This document shows, one piece after another, positions 23,863 to 34,388 of a stretch of 64,000 nt of DNA (position 1 is its first letter; each line of letters starts with the position of its first letter). The stretch is from DATJLY01 sp035518375 (GTDB taxonomy: Bacteria; Pseudomonadota; Alphaproteobacteria; ATCC43930; CGMCC-115725): the NCBI GenBank assembly GCA_035518375.1, contig DATIXQ010000130.1, forward strand, positions 1 to 64,000, in the 5' to 3' direction. The notes below the pieces were generated by a model. It had not been told where the DNA came from. It saw only the letters and a program-made list of their open reading frames with translations, and ran no database searches. Made by a program: the position numbers and the translations under genes.

Positions 23863-24594
23863 ATGGCCACGGTTCTCGAGACGCGCGACAGCGCCGAAGC
23901 CCTCAAAGCCGAACTCTGCGCGATGGCGAACGCGCAGTTCCAGTCGCCGCAGTTCAAACGCCTTCTCGGCTTGCGCATGAACCGCGCGCGCGCCGCCGTT
24001 TATGTGATGGAGCGCACGCACTGGACCATGAACCGACGCGAGGCGTGGGCAGGCGCGCAGTCGCTCGCGCCGATCGGCGTCAAGAAGCTCATCTGGGAGC
24101 ACGAGCGCGAAGAGCTCGAAGGCGATCTCGAGCGCGGCATCCCCGATCATTACGAGCTCTCGATCCGCGAGGGCGAGGCGATCGGCCTCTCGCGGCAGGA
24201 TTTCGAGCGCGCGCGGCCGAGCGACGGCTGCATCGCGTGCTGCTATGCGTGGCGCTATATCGCGCTCAACAGCCCGTGGCAGAAGGCGGTGGCGGCGGCG
24301 GGCTGTCTCGAGGTCAGCAATTCCGACGAGATCGTCAAAGGCGGCGGCATGGCCCACCGCATGGCGCACAAGTTCCGCGACGAGGCCGGCATCTCGTTCA
24401 AGGAGCAGCCCTCGAACGTCGAGCACATGGCGGCCGACATCCGCCACGCCAATCTGCTGTTCGAGGTGATCGAGCGCCACGCCACCAGCGAAGCCGATCG
24501 CCGCCTCGTCCTCGACGGCGCGCGCGAGAGCTGGATCCTCGATCGCGTGTGGAAGGGCCAGCTCGCCGAGGCGATCGCCGCCGTTCCGGAGTGA
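23863..24594 (+). CDS. haem-oxygenase-like diiron protein (HDO / TenA-PqqC-like fold)
   Basis: 243 residues, all alpha. Candidate diiron ligands match the HDO pattern seen in CADD and UndA: Glu84 or Glu86 in WEHEREELEGDLERG, His96 in PDHYEL, Glu150 in AAAGCLEVS, and His188, Asp192, His195 in EHMAADIRHA (H-x3-D-x2-H, the spacing of the C-terminal CADD ligands as I recall). Such enzymes use O2 and two irons to oxidise small molecules, cleave C-C bonds or modify themselves. ATG 23863 is preferred because GGAG lies 8 bases before it; 23857 is an alternative. The substrate is unknown; the neighbouring esterase and VOC protein suggest small-molecule catabolism. Confidence 0.72.
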   Translation: MATVLETRDSAEALKAELCAMANAQFQSPQFKRLLGLRMNRARAAVYVMERTHWTMNRREAWAGAQSLAPIGVKKLIWEHEREELEGDLERGIPDHYELSIREGEAIGLSRQDFERARPSDGCIACCYAWRYIALNSPWQKAVAAAGCLEVSNSDEIVKGGGMAHRMAHKFRDEAGISFKEQPSNVEHMAADIRHANLLFEVIERHATSEADRRLVLDGARESWILDRVWKGQLAEAIAAVPE

Positions 24595-24621
24595 GGTGTT
24601 GGAAGTGCCGCGGCGCGGCCA

Positions 24622-25785
24622 CTAGGCCGCGCGCTGCTCCTTCGTGAGCATCACCGTCGCCGACAGCACCCGGCCGTCGGGTCCCGGCTCGGGCAGCGCC
24701 AAGTTCATGTACTTGACGTAGATGTCGTCGATCGTGCCGCTCAGCTCGCTGAATTCGGGCCCTTCGCGCTTCGTGCGCAGCATGCGCGCCTGCACCATGA
24801 GCGCGTAGTCGGTATCGGGCCGCGCAAGCACGTTCAGCCCTTCGACAACGCTCGTGTCGAAGCCGAAGCCGGTGGCGACGTGGTGCGATACGACGTTCTC
24901 GCCATCGATGCGGAACACGCTCGTCGTGGTGAAGGCGCCCATCTCGGCGGCAGCATGCAGAAGCTTTTCGGGCGAAGCGTTGGCGACCTGCAGCAGCGCG
25001 ATTTGGCGCGGGTCGGCGACGCTGTCGAGCCGAAGGCGTTGCACCGTCCACGGCATGCGACGCACGCGCACGATGAATGCCGCCTTGCCGATGGCGAAGG
25101 CGGCGGCACGCGCGCCGGAATGCTCGGCCTCGATCCAGGCGCCGTCGACATGCACCATGCGCCGCACGCGCACCGCCGTGTCGTTGCGGTCCTCGAGCCA
25201 TTCGCAGGCCCGCTCGGCCGCGAGCGCCGAGATGCGGCGGCCGTCGTGGCGCACGATGATGCTGCCGTCCGAGCGCTCGACGACGCCGATCCAGCCAAGC
25301 ACGCGCGTCGCATAATCGATGAGGTTCCCCGCGGGAGACCCCATGTTGAGGGCGCGGCGCACATATTCCGCATGTCCCGCGGGCGCCGCCTCGTGGCTGC
25401 CGTCGGCCGTGAACCAGCTGTGCTGCTCGGTGACGGCGCGGCCCTCGACCTTGCCCGAAAGGACAGCGCGCACGAGCGCGACTGCGGTCGCTTCATCGAA
25501 TGTGGGCGAGGCATCCTGTGCGACGAATTCACCGAACAATTCCGACAGGAATTTCGTGTCGCCGCGGCGATGGAAGAAGCGTGCGAGATTGCCGAGGTCC
25601 TCGCCGAGGATGCGAGTCTCGCCGCGCCACCAGCGCGCCACCGTGTTCTCCGCCCGCCCGACCGCGAGCGCGATCTCCTTCAAATGGAGATTGGTGTTGG
25701 GATAGAGACGCTTGCGCAGCGCCTCGCTGAATCGCTCCTGGAAGTCCTTCACGGTCCCAAACCCCAATGCTGGCGGTCGCGACAC
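24622..25785 (-). CDS. HTH-containing regulator with unknown sensor region
   Basis: 387 residues from GTG 25785; GTG 25752 (VKDFQERFSEAL) is an equally plausible start and neither has a clear ribosome-binding site. Near residue 30, LHLKEIALAVGRAENTVARWWRGE reads as a Cro/XRE-like helix-turn-helix. The remaining 300 residues contain GWIGVVERSDGSIIVRHDGR and a C-terminal beta-rich region (HHVATGFGFDTSVVEGL, IDDIYVKYMNL) that could be a PAS-like domain. It diverges from the PAS_5 gene at 25940 and may control it or itself. Not a family I recognise with confidence. Confidence 0.65.
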   Translation of the reverse strand: MSRPPALGFGTVKDFQERFSEALRKRLYPNTNLHLKEIALAVGRAENTVARWWRGETRILGEDLGNLARFFHRRGDTKFLSELFGEFVAQDASPTFDEATAVALVRAVLSGKVEGRAVTEQHSWFTADGSHEAAPAGHAEYVRRALNMGSPAGNLIDYATRVLGWIGVVERSDGSIIVRHDGRRISALAAERACEWLEDRNDTAVRVRRMVHVDGAWIEAEHSGARAAAFAIGKAAFIVRVRRMPWTVQRLRLDSVADPRQIALLQVANASPEKLLHAAAEMGAFTTTSVFRIDGENVVSHHVATGFGFDTSVVEGLNVLARPDTDYALMVQARMLRTKREGPEFSELSGTIDDIYVKYMNLALPEPGPDGRVLSATVMLTKEQRAA

Positions 25786-25939
25786 CAGTTTTGACGGCTT
25801 TAACGGGTCATTCTCGCTCTTAAGGACGCCGCGCGCAATGGCCCTGTCTGTCCCTGTCCGGGGCCTTGGGATCCATGCGGCGTCCGCTCACTCCGGGCGC
25901 CTTCGCGCCCGCGCTCGCGCCAGGAATGGCAAGGTAGGA

Positions 25940-26443
25940 ATGGCGACTCCCAGAAGAAAGAAACGGCCACCGCTGCTGGACGAGGCGGAGGACCGCGCTC
26001 CACCCGTCACCGAGCGCCGCCTCGTCCGGCTTTACCAATACTGGCTGGCACAGCGTGGCGCGCGCCGCATGCCGTCGCGGGCCGACATCGACCCCCTCGA
26101 GATGCGTTTCATCCTCGGCCACCTGATGCTGATCGACGTGAGCCATCCCGGGCCCGAGTTCCGCGTCCGGCTCCAGGGCAGCGAGCTCAGCTGGTGGATC
26201 GGACAGGAGCTGACCGGGATGAATCTCTCCGACGTGCCAAGCCTTGATCTCGAGACCCTGGCGCGGCGGCAGTTCGAGCACGTGGTCGCGACCGCCGAAC
26301 CGCTCGGCTGGATTGGCAACGACGCGATCGACGGGATCAGGCGCCAATACCAGGCAATTATCTTGCCGCTCTCCAGCGAAGGAAAATTCGTCGATTTGTT
26401 AATGGTTGCCGTGCGCTGCGGCAGCGGCGAGCCGGGAATTTGA
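25940..26443 (+). CDS. PAS_5-family PAS-domain protein
   Basis: 167 residues from ATG 25940 (MATPRRKKRPPLLDEAED), with AAGG/AGGA upstream. The hallmark of the alphaproteobacterial PAS_5 family is clear: YWLAQRGARRMPSRADIDP then FILGHLMLIDV, FRVRLQGSELSWWIG, and a final VDLLMVAVRC. These are stand-alone PAS modules thought to sense or bind a small ligand; no output domain is attached. A longer frame exists upstream from 25838, but its arginine-rich sequence is not convincing. Confidence 0.85.
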   Translation: MATPRRKKRPPLLDEAEDRAPPVTERRLVRLYQYWLAQRGARRMPSRADIDPLEMRFILGHLMLIDVSHPGPEFRVRLQGSELSWWIGQELTGMNLSDVPSLDLETLARRQFEHVVATAEPLGWIGNDAIDGIRRQYQAIILPLSSEGKFVDLLMVAVRCGSGEPGI

Positions 26444-26561
26444 AGTAAATCGTGCGCAAAAAAGTACGGAAAGGACGTGATATTTCGCACAATAGGGGAG
26501 TCCTTGGCGCACAGGGGCCGCGCGAGGACGCTGGGTCCAAAGTGGCCTCCGCGAGCCAAAC

Positions 26562-27401
26562 ATGAAAAACATTCATCTTGTCCGCAACGATGACGACTCG
26601 TTCGACGGTAGCCTTGCCAACTACATCGACGATTTCGACCCCCTCGAATCGATTCCGATCGAGCGCGTGCAGATCGCGGGAATGCAGGTGATCCCGCCGC
26701 TCATCGCCGCGCTCGAAGCACAAAGGCTTCGGCCGATGATCGGTCACAAGCTCGCGACGGTGGCGAACCTGCACCGCGCGAGCGCCGGACGAATGCGACG
26801 CCTCACCCAGACCAACGATTTTCGCTACCACCCGACCGCCACGCCCGCCGACACGCTGGTGCTGGCGCTGATGCGCGACGGCGAGCCCAAGGGCTGCATC
26901 GCCTCGCGCCTGCTGTGGTGCGAGCGCACGCTGGCGGAGGAGATGGAGAGCGGCCGGTTCTGGGCGACGCGGCCGGGCCTTTGGGGCGAGTCCGACAAGT
27001 GCGTCGTCACCGCCGTCATCGCCCGAACCATTAGGACCTGCCATATCGTCTTCACCGGCTCGGTCTGGCTCTCGCAGGACGTGACCGGCGGCACGACGCT
27101 CGCGGCGATGATGCGGCTTCATCATCTCTGGGTCGTCTGCCATTGGCGCTGGACCTGGCTCGTCGGCATGATCGAAGGGGCGCTGGCGCGTCGCCACGCC
27201 TTCGACGTGTATGGCGGCATGGCGCTCGATCTGGGATTGTGGCGGACGCGGCCGGGCGAAGACGACCAGTTGCACGAGTACGAGCTCACCTCGTGCGAGC
27301 GCTCGGCCTCGATGGAGCGATGGCTGCGGCCCGAGATGGGCGACCTGTCCTTTCCGATCGGGCGGCCGAACCTCGGCCACATCGACCGGCGCGCGGGATA
27401 G
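26562..27401 (+). CDS. protein of unknown function (possibly GNAT-like)
   Basis: 279 residues, start ATG 26562 after an AT-richer 118-base leader. The N-terminus is acidic (NDDDSFDGSLANYIDDFDP). The middle is rich in His, Trp and Arg (TVANLHRASAGRMRRL, MRLHHLWVVCHWRWTWLVG), and strands such as CHIVFTGSVWLSQDV followed by an Ala-rich helix vaguely recall a GNAT acyltransferase core. No signal peptide or clear membrane segment. It is followed by 260 bases without a gene. I do not recognise the family; the coding assignment rests on frame length and composition. Confidence 0.6.
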   Translation: MKNIHLVRNDDDSFDGSLANYIDDFDPLESIPIERVQIAGMQVIPPLIAALEAQRLRPMIGHKLATVANLHRASAGRMRRLTQTNDFRYHPTATPADTLVLALMRDGEPKGCIASRLLWCERTLAEEMESGRFWATRPGLWGESDKCVVTAVIARTIRTCHIVFTGSVWLSQDVTGGTTLAAMMRLHHLWVVCHWRWTWLVGMIEGALARRHAFDVYGGMALDLGLWRTRPGEDDQLHEYELTSCERSASMERWLRPEMGDLSFPIGRPNLGHIDRRAG

Positions 27402-27664
27402 TGAGCGGCCAGACAAGCGCAGCTCCAGCCCCTTTGCTCCAACCCTTTCGGGGCGAGTTTTTGAGCAGTTTCCGGCCCGGTGCTGGACGGTAGCGCGCCG
27501 AAAAACGGTGGCCGCACGGCGTCGGTCCCGTTTCGATGAGGTGCTTCCCCGACAGGACGGCCCTTCGTTCCCATAGAGGAAGGAGGGCTGGCATTGCCAA
27601 ACTCACCGTTGCAGTGTGCGCGCAGCATTAGTAGGTTGCAGCTAAAAGTAACGGGAGGAAGATG

Positions 27665-28654
27665 ATGAAGCGAACCCTCGCGCTCTTGTGCGGCGCCGCG
27701 CTGGCATTGTGGCTGGGCGGCGGGACATCGCCAGCGCACGCGCTTGACCCGGTCAAGATCGTCATCCCGCGCGACAGCATCTTTGTCCTCAACTACAACG
27801 GCGCCAAGGATGCCGGCGTCTTTGCCAAGCATGGGATCGACGTCGATGTCGACCCGCGCCCGTTCGCAGGCTTCCTTGCCGGCCTACCGAGCAAGGAATG
27901 CATGGTCTCGACCTACTCGGGCATCGACGCGATCGCGAAAATGAACGAGGGCGTCGATTGGGTGATCATCGGCGGCGGACTTACCGTCGTGAATCCAGTC
28001 ATCGTCAAGAAGGACGCGCCTTATAAAACCGTGGCGGACCTGAAGGGCAAGACCTTCGGCACGTTCTCGACCGGGGCGGGCTCCTACCAGGCTGCGCGCG
28101 CGGCAATGATGGACGGCTATGGCTTTGACGTCGACAAGGACACCAAGCTTCAGCAAATCGCGCCGCCGGCGCTTCTCAAATTCCTGGATAACGGGTCCGT
28201 CGACGCGATGCTGAACATCAGCTCGTTCAGCATTGCCGCGGAATCCCAGCCCGACAAATACCGGATTCTCTTCGACACCAACGAATACTGGCGCAAGAAG
28301 ACCGGCTATCCGGTGGTCTGGGCGGCACCGCTCGTCGCCTGGCGCAGTTGGGTGGACGAGAACCCGGACCGCGCCAAGCGCTTCGCCGAGGCGACCATGG
28401 ACTCGTTCCGCTGGATCGCGGACCCGAAGAATTTCGACGAGGCAGTGAAGAAGTATGGCGAGCTTGCCGGCGTGACGAAGCCCGAGGAGATGACGACGTA
28501 CAAGAAGCTGCTTGCCGAGAACCTGATGTTCCTGACGACCTGGGACAAGAAGTCCGTCGCCGCCGAGTGGCAGTTTCTCGACGTCGCCAAGAAGTTCGGC
28601 GTCATCAAGGCCGTGCCGGACGAGGCGAAACACGCGCTCCTGGTGCAGCCCTAG
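27665..28654 (+). CDS. ABC transporter substrate-binding protein, NMT1/THI5-SsuA type
   Basis: 329 residues from ATG 27665, where GGAGG is 6 bases upstream (ATG 27662 has only 3). A Sec signal peptide ends near SPAHA. The mature part has the NMT1 layout: IDVDVDPRPFAGFLAGL, a domain-crossing DLKGKTFGTFSTGAGSYQAA, and MLNISSFSIAAES. It delivers a ligand to the two permeases and ATPase encoded immediately downstream. The NMT1 family binds taurine, alkanesulfonates, nitrate, pyrimidines and phthalate-like acids, so the ligand is open; the adjacent urease operon hints at a nitrogenous compound. The 260-base leader 27402-27661 shows no riboswitch I could recognise. Confidence 0.92.
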   Translation: MKRTLALLCGAALALWLGGGTSPAHALDPVKIVIPRDSIFVLNYNGAKDAGVFAKHGIDVDVDPRPFAGFLAGLPSKECMVSTYSGIDAIAKMNEGVDWVIIGGGLTVVNPVIVKKDAPYKTVADLKGKTFGTFSTGAGSYQAARAAMMDGYGFDVDKDTKLQQIAPPALLKFLDNGSVDAMLNISSFSIAAESQPDKYRILFDTNEYWRKKTGYPVVWAAPLVAWRSWVDENPDRAKRFAEATMDSFRWIADPKNFDEAVKKYGELAGVTKPEEMTTYKKLLAENLMFLTTWDKKSVAAEWQFLDVAKKFGVIKAVPDEAKHALLVQP

Positions 28655-28668
28655 CGATCCCTTCGCGA

Positions 28669-29439
28669 ATGGCCGCTGTCGGACGCATGAAAGCGATGGT
28701 GCCGGGCGCGGCCACGATCGTGCTCTGCCTCATCGCCTGGCAGGCGGTATCACACTTCTTCATACCGATCTTCTTCCCAGGCCCGATCCTGCTCGCCCGG
28801 CGAATGGTCGAGATTTACAGTGACCCCGCGTCGTGGGACGTCGTTGCCGTGACGCTTGTGCGCATTGCCGAAGGCTTCGCTTTGTCGATGGTGCTCGGCA
28901 TCGCGCTGGGCCTGGTCATGGGCCTGAAGCGCGACGTCGAAATCTTCCTCGACGCCTGGATCATGGTGCTCTTGACCTTTCCGGCGATCTGCTGGGCCTT
29001 TCTGTCGGTGCTGTGGTTCGGCCTTTCGAATGTCGCGCCGGTTCTGACGGTCTTCCTCATCGTGCTGCCCTTCGTCGTACTGAACATCTGGCAGGGGACG
29101 AAGGCGGTGGAGAAGAACCTGCTCGAAATGGGCCGGGTCTATAAGGCCGACCGCGCGCTCATGCTGCGCAAGGTATTGATGCCGCAACTGATGCCATATG
29201 TCTTTTCGTCGCTTCGCATCGCGCTGTCGCTGTCGTGGAGGATCGTCCTCGTCGGCGAGGCGTTCGGCGTCGGCTCCGGCGTCGGCCAGAAGCTCATGTT
29301 CTGGTTCCAGCAGACGCGCGTCGACATGATGCTCGCCTGGGGCATGAGCTTCATGATCGTGATGACGCTGGTCGATCTTTTCGTCTTCCGTCTCTGGGCG
29401 CGGCGAAGCTTCGCTTGGCGACGCCAGGCCGCGATCTGA
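28669..29439 (+). CDS. ABC transporter permease, SsuC/TauC type (first of two)
   Basis: 256 residues from ATG 28669, 14 bases after the binding-protein stop; ATG 28687 is an alternative. There are about six membrane segments (IVLCLIAWQAVSHFFIPIFF, MVLGIALGLVMG, and others). The EAA loop that contacts the ATPase is present as NLLEMGRVYKADRALMLRKV followed by MPQLMPYVF. It pairs with a second, different permease at 30263, so the channel is likely a heterodimer. Aromatic-rich C-terminal region FWFQQTRVDMMLAW. Confidence 0.92.
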   Translation: MAAVGRMKAMVPGAATIVLCLIAWQAVSHFFIPIFFPGPILLARRMVEIYSDPASWDVVAVTLVRIAEGFALSMVLGIALGLVMGLKRDVEIFLDAWIMVLLTFPAICWAFLSVLWFGLSNVAPVLTVFLIVLPFVVLNIWQGTKAVEKNLLEMGRVYKADRALMLRKVLMPQLMPYVFSSLRIALSLSWRIVLVGEAFGVGSGVGQKLMFWFQQTRVDMMLAWGMSFMIVMTLVDLFVFRLWARRSFAWRRQAAI

Positions 29440-29445
29440 GGCTCC

Positions 29446-30261
29446 ATGGGCGACACCATTGTTCCGGGCACGGCAAGGACAAAGGCAAAGCCCGCGACGG
29501 CCGTGACCGTGTCGAACGTGACAAAGCGCTTTCCGGCGCCGGGCGGCGGCGATCCTTTTGTCGTGATGGACGACGTGAGCCTGACCGTCGAGGAGGGCGA
29601 GTTCGCGACCATCGTCGGGCCGTCCGGCTGCGGCAAGTCGACACTGCTGAATATCATCGCCGGCCTCGAGACGTGCGACGCGGGGACGGTGACTGTGGCG
29701 CCGGGCGCTGGCAAGGACGCGCGCCCGCGCATCGGCTACGTCTTCCAGAGTCCGCGGCTCCTCAACTGGCTCACCGTCGAGGACAACATCCATTTCGTGC
29801 TCGAGGCGCAGAAAATACCGCGTGCGCGCTGGCGCGATCTCGTGAGCAGCCACCTCGAGATGGTCGGATTGGGCGGGCAGCAGCGCAACTATCCGCTCAA
29901 CCTCTCGGGCGGCATGCAGCAACGCGTCGCAATCGCCCGCGCGCTCGCGATCGAGCCCGGCATTCTGCTGATGGACGAGCCGTTCAGCCATTTGGACGCC
30001 ATCACGGCGCGCAAGATGCGCTTCGATCTGATGGAGATCCTGATGCGCGCGCGACCGACCATATTGTTCGTGACGCACGACCTCGCCGAGGCCGTGTTCC
30101 TCTCCGATCACATCTACATGATGACGACCAGGCCGGCCCGCATCTTCAAGCGCGTGGCGATTGACGTGCCGCGGCCGCGCAAGCCCGAAGATGGCGCGGT
30201 GTTCGATCTGGAGAAGACCTTGGTGCGCGAATTCTTCTCGGTCGTCGAGAACGGCGCCTAG
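29446..30261 (+). CDS. ABC transporter ATP-binding protein, SsuB/TauB type
   Basis: 271 residues with every ABC ATPase motif: Walker A GPSGCGKST (58-66), Q-loop VFQSPRLLNWLT, signature LSGGMQQR (153-160), Walker B ILLMDEPFSHLD and the switch His in LFVTHD. It powers uptake through the two flanking permeases. Six bases after the first permease gene and one base before the second permease start, so clearly in the same operon. The N-terminal 20 residues (TARTKAKPATAV) precede the ABC core. Confidence 0.95.
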   Translation: MGDTIVPGTARTKAKPATAVTVSNVTKRFPAPGGGDPFVVMDDVSLTVEEGEFATIVGPSGCGKSTLLNIIAGLETCDAGTVTVAPGAGKDARPRIGYVFQSPRLLNWLTVEDNIHFVLEAQKIPRARWRDLVSSHLEMVGLGGQQRNYPLNLSGGMQQRVAIARALAIEPGILLMDEPFSHLDAITARKMRFDLMEILMRARPTILFVTHDLAEAVFLSDHIYMMTTRPARIFKRVAIDVPRPRKPEDGAVFDLEKTLVREFFSVVENGA

Positions 30262-30262
30262 C

Positions 30263-31045
30263 ATGAGCAGGCGCACGAAGGGATTTTTTCTGCGGACCGG
30301 CTCGATCGCGCTTCTCATCGCGCTGTGGTGGGTGGGCGCGCGCCTGATGCAGCAGCCCGATGTCCTTCCGGGCCCGGCGGTGATCGGCCGGACCATCGTC
30401 AGCGATTTCGTGACACGCGGGCCGCAAGGACATTTCGCGTATTTTCACGTCGGGATCACGCTCGCGCGCATCTTTGCCACCTTCATCGCGGCGATGCTGC
30501 TCGGTATCGCGATCGGTCTCGCAATGGGGCTGAGCCGTCAGGTCGAGCGGTCGCTCATGGCGCTTATTCCCCTCCTGCTCACCGTGCCGTCGATCCTGAT
30601 GGTGTTCGTCGCCATCATGTGGTTCGGCTACGACGAGGCCGGCGGTCTCGTCGCGGTCCTCGTGATCGTGACACCCTTCGTCGCGGCGAACATCTACGAA
30701 GGCGCCAAGGCGATGGACCCGCTGCTCGCCGAGATGGGCGTGGCATTCCGGGCGCAGCGTGCGCTTCTCATCCGGAAGGTCTATCTGCCGCAGCTGACGC
30801 CGTTTATTTTCTCGGCGTTCCGCTATGGCTTCGGCCAAACGTGGAAGATCGTGGCTCTTGCCGAGACGTTCGGCCTCAAGTTCGGCATCGGCTACATGTT
30901 CTCGTTCTGGTTCGAGCAGTTCGACATGGCACAGGTTCTCGCCTGGATCCTGATGTTTGTCGTGCTGATGCTGATCCTCGAGCATGGCGTGTTCGCGCGG
31001 CTTGAAAGCCGCGCCTTCGCTTGGCGCGCACCGCTCGCCAACTGA
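30263..31045 (+). CDS. ABC transporter permease, SsuC/TauC type (second of two)
   Basis: 260 residues from ATG 30263, one base after the ATPase stop. It has six hydrophobic segments with an EAA-type loop (PLLAEMGVAFRAQRALLIRK then LPQLTPFIF). It resembles the first permease in layout but diverges in sequence, and its conserved end FAWR matches the other permease end SFAWRRQ. Two distinct permeases with one ATPase and one binding protein indicate a heterodimeric importer. The 142 bases to ureD (31046-31187) show no clear terminator. Confidence 0.92.
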   Translation: MSRRTKGFFLRTGSIALLIALWWVGARLMQQPDVLPGPAVIGRTIVSDFVTRGPQGHFAYFHVGITLARIFATFIAAMLLGIAIGLAMGLSRQVERSLMALIPLLLTVPSILMVFVAIMWFGYDEAGGLVAVLVIVTPFVAANIYEGAKAMDPLLAEMGVAFRAQRALLIRKVYLPQLTPFIFSAFRYGFGQTWKIVALAETFGLKFGIGYMFSFWFEQFDMAQVLAWILMFVVLMLILEHGVFARLESRAFAWRAPLAN

Positions 31046-31187
31046 CGTCGCCTGCGCCGCATCGGGATGGTAATACTGCCGGCCGGGCGGTATTTTGGGT
31101 TCGCACGCGCCCTCGCCAACGATTTCGCAGTGATGGACCGTGGCGAGGTTGTGCCGGGCGGTTCCGCCGCCGCAATGAGCGAGCACG

Positions 31188-32036
31188 ATGTCCGTCGCTA
31201 CCTTATGGCATGAGGCGAAGCCCCCGGTGCGGCCGGCGCCGCCGCCGCATCAGCGCGCCGCAGGCCGACTTGGCCTCACTTTTGCTTGTTCTGGTGGCGT
31301 GAGCACTCTCGCCGATCTCGACCAGCATTCGCCTTGTCGCGCGCTCTTTCCGCGGCCGCCCGCGGCCGCGCCCCCGCTCGCGGTCCTCGTGAACACGGCG
31401 GGCGGGCTCGCGGGGGGCGACACCATCGCAGTCTCGGTCTCCGTCGCGGCCGATGCCTCCGCGACGGTCACGAGCCAGGCGGCGGAGAAGATCTATCGCT
31501 CGCTCGGACCCCATGCCCGCGTCGAGACCAGGCTCGATGTCGGCGAGCGCGCGTTCCTCGAGTGGCTGCCCCAGGAAACGATCCTGTTCGATGGCGCGTG
31601 CCTCGACCGCAGCGTGCGGGCCAACGTCGCCGCCGGCGGCCGGCTTCTGGCGTGCGAAATGCTGGTCTTCGGCCGCGTTGCGCGCGGTGAGACGCTCCGG
31701 CACGGCAAGCTGCGCGACGCGTGGCAAATCGAATCTTGCGGGCGGCTCGTCTGGATCGATCGGCTCGGGCTTGCCGGCGACATCGGCGGGCGGCTCGACG
31801 GTATCGGCTTCGGCGGCGCGCGCGCGCTCGCCACGGCGATTTACGTCGGCCCCGACGCCGCGGCGATGTTTCCCGAGGCGCGCCGCGTGGCCGATTCCGA
31901 AGCGGGCGGCGCCACACTCGTCAATGGCGTCCTCGTCGCGCGCTTCCTCCACTCCGAACCATCACGCGTGCGCAACGCTCTCGCGCAACTTCTCGCGCGA
32001 CTGCGGCCTCTCGGCACGCTTCCATGGCTGCAGTGA
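31188..32036 (+). CDS. ureD: urease accessory protein UreD
   Basis: 282 residues. UreD (UreH) scaffolds apo-urease and channels nickel with UreF and UreG. Diagnostic blocks are NTAGGLAGGDTIAVSV, SQAAEKIYRS, LEWLPQETILFDGA and LACEMLVFGR, followed by VNGVLVARFL. It starts the urease operon D-A-B-C-E-F-G. ATG 31188 follows a GAGCGAG stretch. The N-terminal 25 residues are Pro/Ala-rich and less conserved. Confidence 0.93.
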   Translation: MSVATLWHEAKPPVRPAPPPHQRAAGRLGLTFACSGGVSTLADLDQHSPCRALFPRPPAAAPPLAVLVNTAGGLAGGDTIAVSVSVAADASATVTSQAAEKIYRSLGPHARVETRLDVGERAFLEWLPQETILFDGACLDRSVRANVAAGGRLLACEMLVFGRVARGETLRHGKLRDAWQIESCGRLVWIDRLGLAGDIGGRLDGIGFGGARALATAIYVGPDAAAMFPEARRVADSEAGGATLVNGVLVARFLHSEPSRVRNALAQLLARLRPLGTLPWLQ

Positions 32037-32043
32037 GCCGACC

Positions 32044-32346
32044 ATGAACCTGACGCCGCGCGAAAAGGACAAGCTGCTCATCGCGACCGCCGCAATGGTT
32101 GCGCGGCGACGGCTCGAGCGCGGCGTGAAGCTCAACTATCCCGAGGCGGTCGCCCTCATCACCGATTTCGTGGTCGAAGGAGCGCGCGACGGCCGCACCG
32201 TCGCCGAACTGATGCGCACCGGCGCGAGCGTGCTGACGCGCGCGCAGGTCATGGAGGGCGTCGCCGAGATGATCCACGAGGTGCAGGTCGAGGCGACATT
32301 TCCCGACGGCACCAAGCTCGTCACTGTCCACCAGCCGATCCGCTGA
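32044..32346 (+). CDS. ureA: urease gamma subunit
   Basis: 100 residues, the standard length. The product begins MNLTPREKDKLLIATAAMVA and ends VTVHQPIR, with LNYPEAVALITDFVVEGARD and VMEGVAEMIHEVQVEATFPD between. It is the smallest structural subunit of the nickel enzyme that hydrolyses urea to ammonia and carbamate. ATG is 7 bases after the ureD stop. Gamma and beta are separate genes here, as is usual in bacteria outside Helicobacter. Confidence 0.97.
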   Translation: MNLTPREKDKLLIATAAMVARRRLERGVKLNYPEAVALITDFVVEGARDGRTVAELMRTGASVLTRAQVMEGVAEMIHEVQVEATFPDGTKLVTVHQPIR

Positions 32347-32356
32347 GGCGCGCCCC

Positions 32357-32668
32357 ATGATTCCTGGAGAGATCATTCCGGCCCCCAGCGAGATCGAGCT
32401 GAACGCCGCCCGCCCGACCCTGACGATTGAGGTCGCGAATAGCGGCGACCGCCCGATCCAGGTCGGATCGCATTACCATTTCTTCGAGACCAATCCGGCG
32501 CTCATCTTCGATCGCGCGAAGACGCGCGGCTGGCGGCTCGATATTCCGGCCGGCACCGCGATCCGCTTCGAGCCAGGAATGGCTCGCTCGGTGCGGCTCG
32601 TTCCTTTCGCCGGCGCCCGCGTGGTGCATGGGTTTCGCGGCGCCGTCGCCGGACCGCTCGGGAGCTGA
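32357..32668 (+). CDS. ureB: urease beta subunit
   Basis: 103 residues. The start MIPGEIIPAPSEIELN and the core VGSHYHFFETNPALIFDR, LDIPAGTAIRFEPG and RVVHGFRG are diagnostic. It packs against UreC and UreA in the (alpha-beta-gamma)3 trimer. It starts 10 bases after ureA and ends 3 bases before ureC. Confidence 0.97.
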   Translation: MIPGEIIPAPSEIELNAARPTLTIEVANSGDRPIQVGSHYHFFETNPALIFDRAKTRGWRLDIPAGTAIRFEPGMARSVRLVPFAGARVVHGFRGAVAGPLGS

Positions 32669-32671
32669 GAC

Positions 32672-34384
<1,713 letters not shown>

Positions 34385-34388
34385 CGCC

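Noticed and set aside
27402..27661. Possible guanidine-I (ykkC) riboswitch before the NMT1 transporter and urease genes
   Set aside because: The conserved ykkC sequence blocks could not be found in this leader; a covariance-model scan would settle it.
28750..30396. 548-codon minus-strand frame across the ABC permease and ATPase genes
   Set aside because: His/Asp/Arg-rich antisense of well-defined ABC genes.
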